A stretch of DNA of 64,000 nucleotides. Origin: Metallyticus violacea. Taxonomy: Eukaryota; Arthropoda; Insecta; Mantodea; Metallyticidae. Of this stretch, positions 60,589 to 64,000 are shown in pieces. The notes under the pieces are model-generated. The model worked only from the letters and a program-made list of their open reading frames with translations. It made no database searches and had not been told where the DNA came from. Position 1 is the first letter of the stretch; each line of letters starts with the position of its first letter. The stretch spans positions 23,244,001 to 23,308,000 of the forward strand of contig CM060838.1 of NCBI GenBank assembly GCA_030762175.1, in the 5' to 3' direction. Position numbers and translations under genes: made by a program.

Positions 60589-60908
60589 ATCGACAATTAT
60601 GTCGGTCCTGGTGGTGTAGTGGTTACAATGCTTGCCTCCTACACCCAAGAACGCGGGTTCGAACCCGGCCAGGACCGATGGATTTTTTCGGACGTAAAAA
60701 TCCGAAGTATGGCTTCCTTCGGAAGGGAAGTAAAGCTGTGGGTCCCGTGTAGTACATTTACGGCACGAAAAAGAACCTCAAGCCTGAGAGAGAGGCCTCT
60801 GAGCAAAATTTGTCGGCCGTTTCACGCCCTGAGTTGAATGGGACACTGATGACCTGACATGTTGAAGAGCTTCCATAAATAAAATCAATAAAAAAAATCG
60901 AAAATTAT
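60589..60908 (+). mobile_element. SINE-B copy B9, full-length reference copy with target duplication
   Basis: The most complete SINE-B. It starts GTCGGTCCTGGTGGTGTAGT at 60601, with A box TGGTGTAGTGG and B box GGGTTCGAACCC (near 60656). The pairing GTCGGTCCTGG...CCAGGACCGA resembles the acceptor-stem closure of the parent tRNA, and the head looks most like tRNA-Val. The body includes GATTTTTTCGGACGTAAAAA and GGAAGGGAAGTAAAGCTGTG, and the tail is CCATAAATAAAATCAATAAA. Flanking direct repeats are ATCGACAATTAT (60589-60600) and ATCGAAAATTAT (60897-60908). The open frame through it is not a gene. Confidence 0.96.
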
Positions 60909-61081
60909 CCTTTACAAGGCTGAAACATATTAATAAGCTCGTGAAAATATATTCAAAACGTAAGGCTGAATTAATATTGGAATCTGTGATAAAGAAATCA
61001 AAATATAAGTTTTGGAAGAAAATTGTGGGCAGCAAATAAATTTCATTAAACAGTGTACAATAGCTAGATCGGATGGGGCGA

Positions 61082-61110
61082 GAAAAGGGGGGGAATGGGG
61101 GGGGGGTCTA
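61082..61110 (+). repeat. G-rich tract
   Basis: Two runs of seven and ten G separated by AAT (AAAAGGGGGGGAAT then a G run). There are too few separated runs for a textbook quadruplex motif, but the long run could be split into several. Confidence 0.6.
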
Positions 61111-61154
61111 GCGTTCATGACTGACAACGGAGCAGCCAGAATGCGACCTTTTGA

Positions 61155-61262
61155 TTTTTGAAGAGTATGAAACGAAATAAAATTTTGACCAATCACAGCC
61201 GGATTACGGAGTGAAGTTCGAAAAAAAGGATCAAATCCGTTTTATCTCGCGATGTGCATTTG
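61155..61262 (+). repeat. Dispersed repeat R2, copy 1
   Basis: About 90 bp shared in the same orientation with 63893-64000. Both contain TGAAACGAAA, CAATCACAG, CGGATTACGGAGT, CGAAAAAAA and GATCAAATCCGTTTTA in the same order. No coding content or tRNA head was recognised. Confidence 0.85.
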
Positions 61263-61859
61263 TCTTGTGGTCAGTGTAGCCATCTCTATGTAATTCCTGA
61301 ACACGCATCACTGACCACTTTTGCTAGAGGCGGTGGGGAGCTATTGACAGCAACAAAAGCATGGACAATCGACGATCATAAGGCAATATGGAGGGTTCTT
61401 CAAAGCGTTTTGGTGATGCGTCCAATATGCAAATTGGTCTTATCATTAGGAATTTCAAACCACAGAATACACACAAAAATAGACACTGTATGTTATCTTT
61501 TTTTATCAGTTGGTACTAGAAAATCGAACGGTAGCGATTGTAATAGTCGACTTTTGTCCATTTTAGTTTCACGATTTCTGAGTAGAATAGATATTCGTAA
61601 GTATAACATTTTATACAAGTACTAACACTCTGTGCGCGAATTTAATATATATATATAGTTATAACTTTTGTTCTTATTCTAATCATGAAATAGTCCTAAA
61701 TTCGTATATTGCTCTTCTCTATTACTGACAATCGACATTCTTCTGTGGCAAAACAGCTTGAAACGGTTAAGTACAAATATACAATTATTACAATTTTGTA
61801 AGCAAAGTTTACAGGAATTATATTTAAATTCTTATTTTATTCGTTAAATAGTCCTAATA

Positions 61860-61950
61860 AATATCACTCGAGGGTCTGAGCTTTCCAGATAAATTCATTG
61901 CTCACTATGTTCGTGAATATATCGGCAATCTCAGACCCTCTCGTGATATT
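61860..61950. repeat. 91-bp near-palindromic hairpin
   Basis: The left half starts AATATCACTCGAGGGTCTGA and the right half ends TCAGACCCTCTCGTGATATT. The two halves pair over about 40 bp with few mismatches, including the inner AGATAAATTCAT versus its partner GTGAATATATCG, leaving a very small loop. It is shorter and tighter than the MITEs of this window. It could be a tiny MITE, a small-RNA hairpin or a palindromic regulatory site. Nothing shows that it is transcribed. Confidence 0.75.
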
Positions 61951-61959
61951 ACTTGTGAT

Positions 61960-62748
61960 AATTTGTAAATAGATTTTGTTGTAAGAAAGAATATATTGTA
62001 AAAGGAGGAAAAATAATAAAAGAGCCTAAACATTGGTAGTGTGGTAATAAAATTATAGAGAAAGAAATATCTAAATGGTATTTCCTGGAAATACGATCAG
62101 AGTCACTTCGGTTTTTAATTTCATCCGAAGGAACGTTGTTCAAAGAAGGGAATAAGAAATCTAAACTACCTTACAGCTACATGGCCAACTTTCTTGAATC
62201 AGTTTTGAATACGCGCTTGTCTGTGGGTAAAATCCTCGAAATTTATTACTCTACCCACAAAAAACTTATAAATACGTTCAACCCCTGGTTAATTACTTTT
62301 TCAGGCAATATACATAAAAGCTACGCAAGTAGAATAAAAGACTTTTAACATACTACAATCAAAATATGCTTTGGAAGAAGCATTCTATCGTCTACAGCCA
62401 TGCATTTGCAGAAACACTGACATGGCAAAAATTTGGCACTATAATCACGTTGCTAACAACACTGTTATCAAAGCTTATTATTTTTATTACTATTCGCATA
62501 GCATTTTACATAGGATATTTTCACAACTTACATTAAAATTCCTATTTACATATATAGATTCAATTCTTCAAGTTTAAGAACGTCTCTTGTACTCACATAG
62601 GCTTCCAGCAGACAACCGCAGGTTATTACAGATAAAAGAATACCAACACTGAATTCAAATGTGACCTTCCACTGGTTTTTGATGCGGATATAGAACTCTT
62701 GTAAAAACGTAAATGCCAGACAAGCTGAGGACAATAAGGATTCGGGCC
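61960..62748. other. AT-rich non-coding DNA
   Basis: No recognised features. Confidence 0.45.
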
Positions 62749-63036
62749 ATCCTCAATCCTACCATTACGGGTGGCCAAGGTCGTGAGCGGGAGGCCTGGG
62801 ATCGAATCCCGCCAGTACCGTGCTCCCTGACGGGGCTTTTTCAGGTTTTCCTCAATCCTCATAAATTGCAAATGCCGGAGAAGACCCTAAACTTAGCCCT
62901 GGAACGCTTCCTTACTTAAAAAAAATATCCTTTCCCAATATATCGTTTCATCTCATGTATCATCAGTGTCTACCACCTGTGGTGCCTCAGTAGTAAAAAT
63001 GGGCATTAAACACTATTTAAAAAAATCCTCAATCCT
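62749..63036 (+). mobile_element. SINE-A copy A6 with perfect 12-bp target duplication
   Basis: Plus-strand SINE-A starting ACCATTACGGGTGGCCAAGG at 62761, with a 13-nt deletion between the A-box region and GTGAGCGGGAGGCCTGGGAT, and B box GGGATCGAATCCC. The tail CAGTAGTAAAAATGGGCATT ends near 63020. It is flanked by ATCCTCAATCCT at 62749-62760 and 63025-63036, an exact target duplication. Confidence 0.95.
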
Positions 63037-63039
63037 TCA

Positions 63040-63890
63040 TAGTATTCTTTACTGATCCATTAAACTTTCTTCCTCAAATGCCGCCTTCGGCCTTCCCACT
63101 TCTCGCCAAGGCGGGGTTCGATATCTTTTGAACCACCTCTTTGAAGTTGGGCTATGTTGCAGGCATTGTGTTGTCTATTGTGATTAATTTGTTTCGCAAG
63201 AATTGCAGCAGTGTTATAGGACAAAAACTTTGAAGACAGCAATCAAAGCCCACGCTTAATTCACAATTTATAATTTCTTCCTCTAGCCTCTTGGTGAGCT
63301 CACGACTGGCAAACAGCACGCAATGACAATGCGAGCAATTATTTGTTCCGTGTTGGGACACCAGCTAAGTGACAAGGTTACATGCTTAAAATTCCTTCCG
63401 GTATTTGTTTTTCAAACCGACGCGCCATTCAAACATAATGCCATGCCATTCCGTAGGCAGTTGTGGTCTAGCGCTGCCATAATGAGCTGCTTAAATACCC
63501 CAGTTATATAGTTTGCTAGTACGCACTTATAGGTAAATAGGTAAATTCCATGAAAATAACTTTCTCGCTGTTTAACAAAATATAGTTTCGAGTATGACAT
63601 AAAATAAATGTATTAATTTCATAGTGTAGGTTATTGACACTTTCAAGGTGAACAATTAGCGGTTAATATGCATAAACTTCCCATTCTAGGAGACCAGGCG
63701 AGTTTAACCGAGCAAACCTAAAAGAATGAAGAAAAAGACACATAGCGTTTTAACAAACAAACGAAAGCTGCTATGTTTGTTTTTAGAGCCGTTGTCACAT
63801 TAGTTATAACTTGAAAATCGGCGCTTTCTAAGCATCAGAGCTTTTCCAACAATAAATTCTGTCGACTATTTCACTCATGTGACCTCATTT
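63040..63890. other. Non-coding DNA
   Basis: GGGGTTCGATATC near 63113 resembles a pol III B box but lacks a recognisable SINE body. No gene was recognised. Confidence 0.4.
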
Positions 63891-63892
63891 TA

Positions 63893-64000
63893 AAATCAAA
63901 CAATGAAACGAAACAAACTTTTGATCAATCACAGACGGATTACGGAGTAAAATTATCGAAAAAAATGATCAAATCCGTTTTACCACCCGACGTACATGTC
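63893..64000 (+). repeat. Dispersed repeat R2, copy 2, reaching window end
   Basis: Same block as at 61155-61262: TGAAACGAAACAAACTTTTG, AATCACAGACGGATTACGGA, then GATCAAATCCGTTTTACCAC. It may continue beyond the window. Two same-strand copies 2.7 kb apart suggest a family of dispersed elements or the two ends of a larger element with direct repeats. Confidence 0.85.

Noticed and set aside
60601..60675. Functional tRNA gene (A and B boxes present)
   Set aside because: The sequence continues into the SINE-B body, is repeated nine times, and the anticodon arm does not form a proper stem.
61254..61625. 123-codon plus-strand ORF
   Set aside because: No domain or signal was recognised. It begins in repeat R2, and no splice or promoter evidence is visible.

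Overview
This is a eukaryotic window, almost certainly from a large-genome insect. The firmest gene evidence is two intact coding exons of muscle tropomyosin on the minus strand. They match the arthropod tropomyosin N-terminus, and their exon boundaries fall where animal tropomyosin exons 1 and 2 end. The rest is AT-rich, gene-poor DNA with many short transposon relics, tRNA-derived SINEs and microsatellites. The species cannot be told from the sequence; a hemimetabolous insect with long introns is my guess.

Gene layout. Coding exon 1 of tropomyosin (start codon to residue 38) is at 5739-5852 and coding exon 2 (residues 39-80) at 3112-3237. Later exons must lie left of position 1, outside the window. 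A splice acceptor sits 18 nt upstream of the start codon. The best visible partner is a GC-rich, donor-terminated candidate 5' UTR exon ending at 36332, which would make the first intron about 30.5 kb. Everything from about 6 to 36 kb would then be intron, and 37-64 kb would be upstream intergenic DNA. That link is inference. A 38-nt micro-exon-like segment lies at 10106-10143, and an unassigned Cys-rich ORF ends at a donor at 36662. A broken ORF pair at 3305-3837, which I cannot assign, lies in the intron between the two coding exons.

Mobile elements. (i) SINE-B, with a tRNA-Val-like head: nine copies. (ii) SINE-A, with another tRNA-like head: seven copies, several with clear target-site duplications. 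(iii) Single candidates for two further tRNA-headed SINEs. (iv) Four dead Tc1/mariner-superfamily transposons. One, at 25052-26493, keeps TA flanks and about 75-bp terminal inverted repeats and carries a SINE-B; another is split by a SINE-A. (v) A 5'-truncated non-LTR retrotransposon tail with RNase H, inserted in a GT repeat and flanked by a duplicated target. A short reverse-transcriptase relic lies near 42.7 kb. (vi) Two MITE-like foldbacks and one compact 91-bp hairpin. (vii) A 52-bp minisatellite of about 21 units with a higher-order period near 206 bp.

I find no prokaryotic features, no CRISPR array, no recognisable virus-derived gene and no free-standing tRNA or rRNA gene. I see no clear multi-gene system here. 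The points most worth following are the tropomyosin 5' architecture, the unassigned ORFs, the SINE families and the hairpins.
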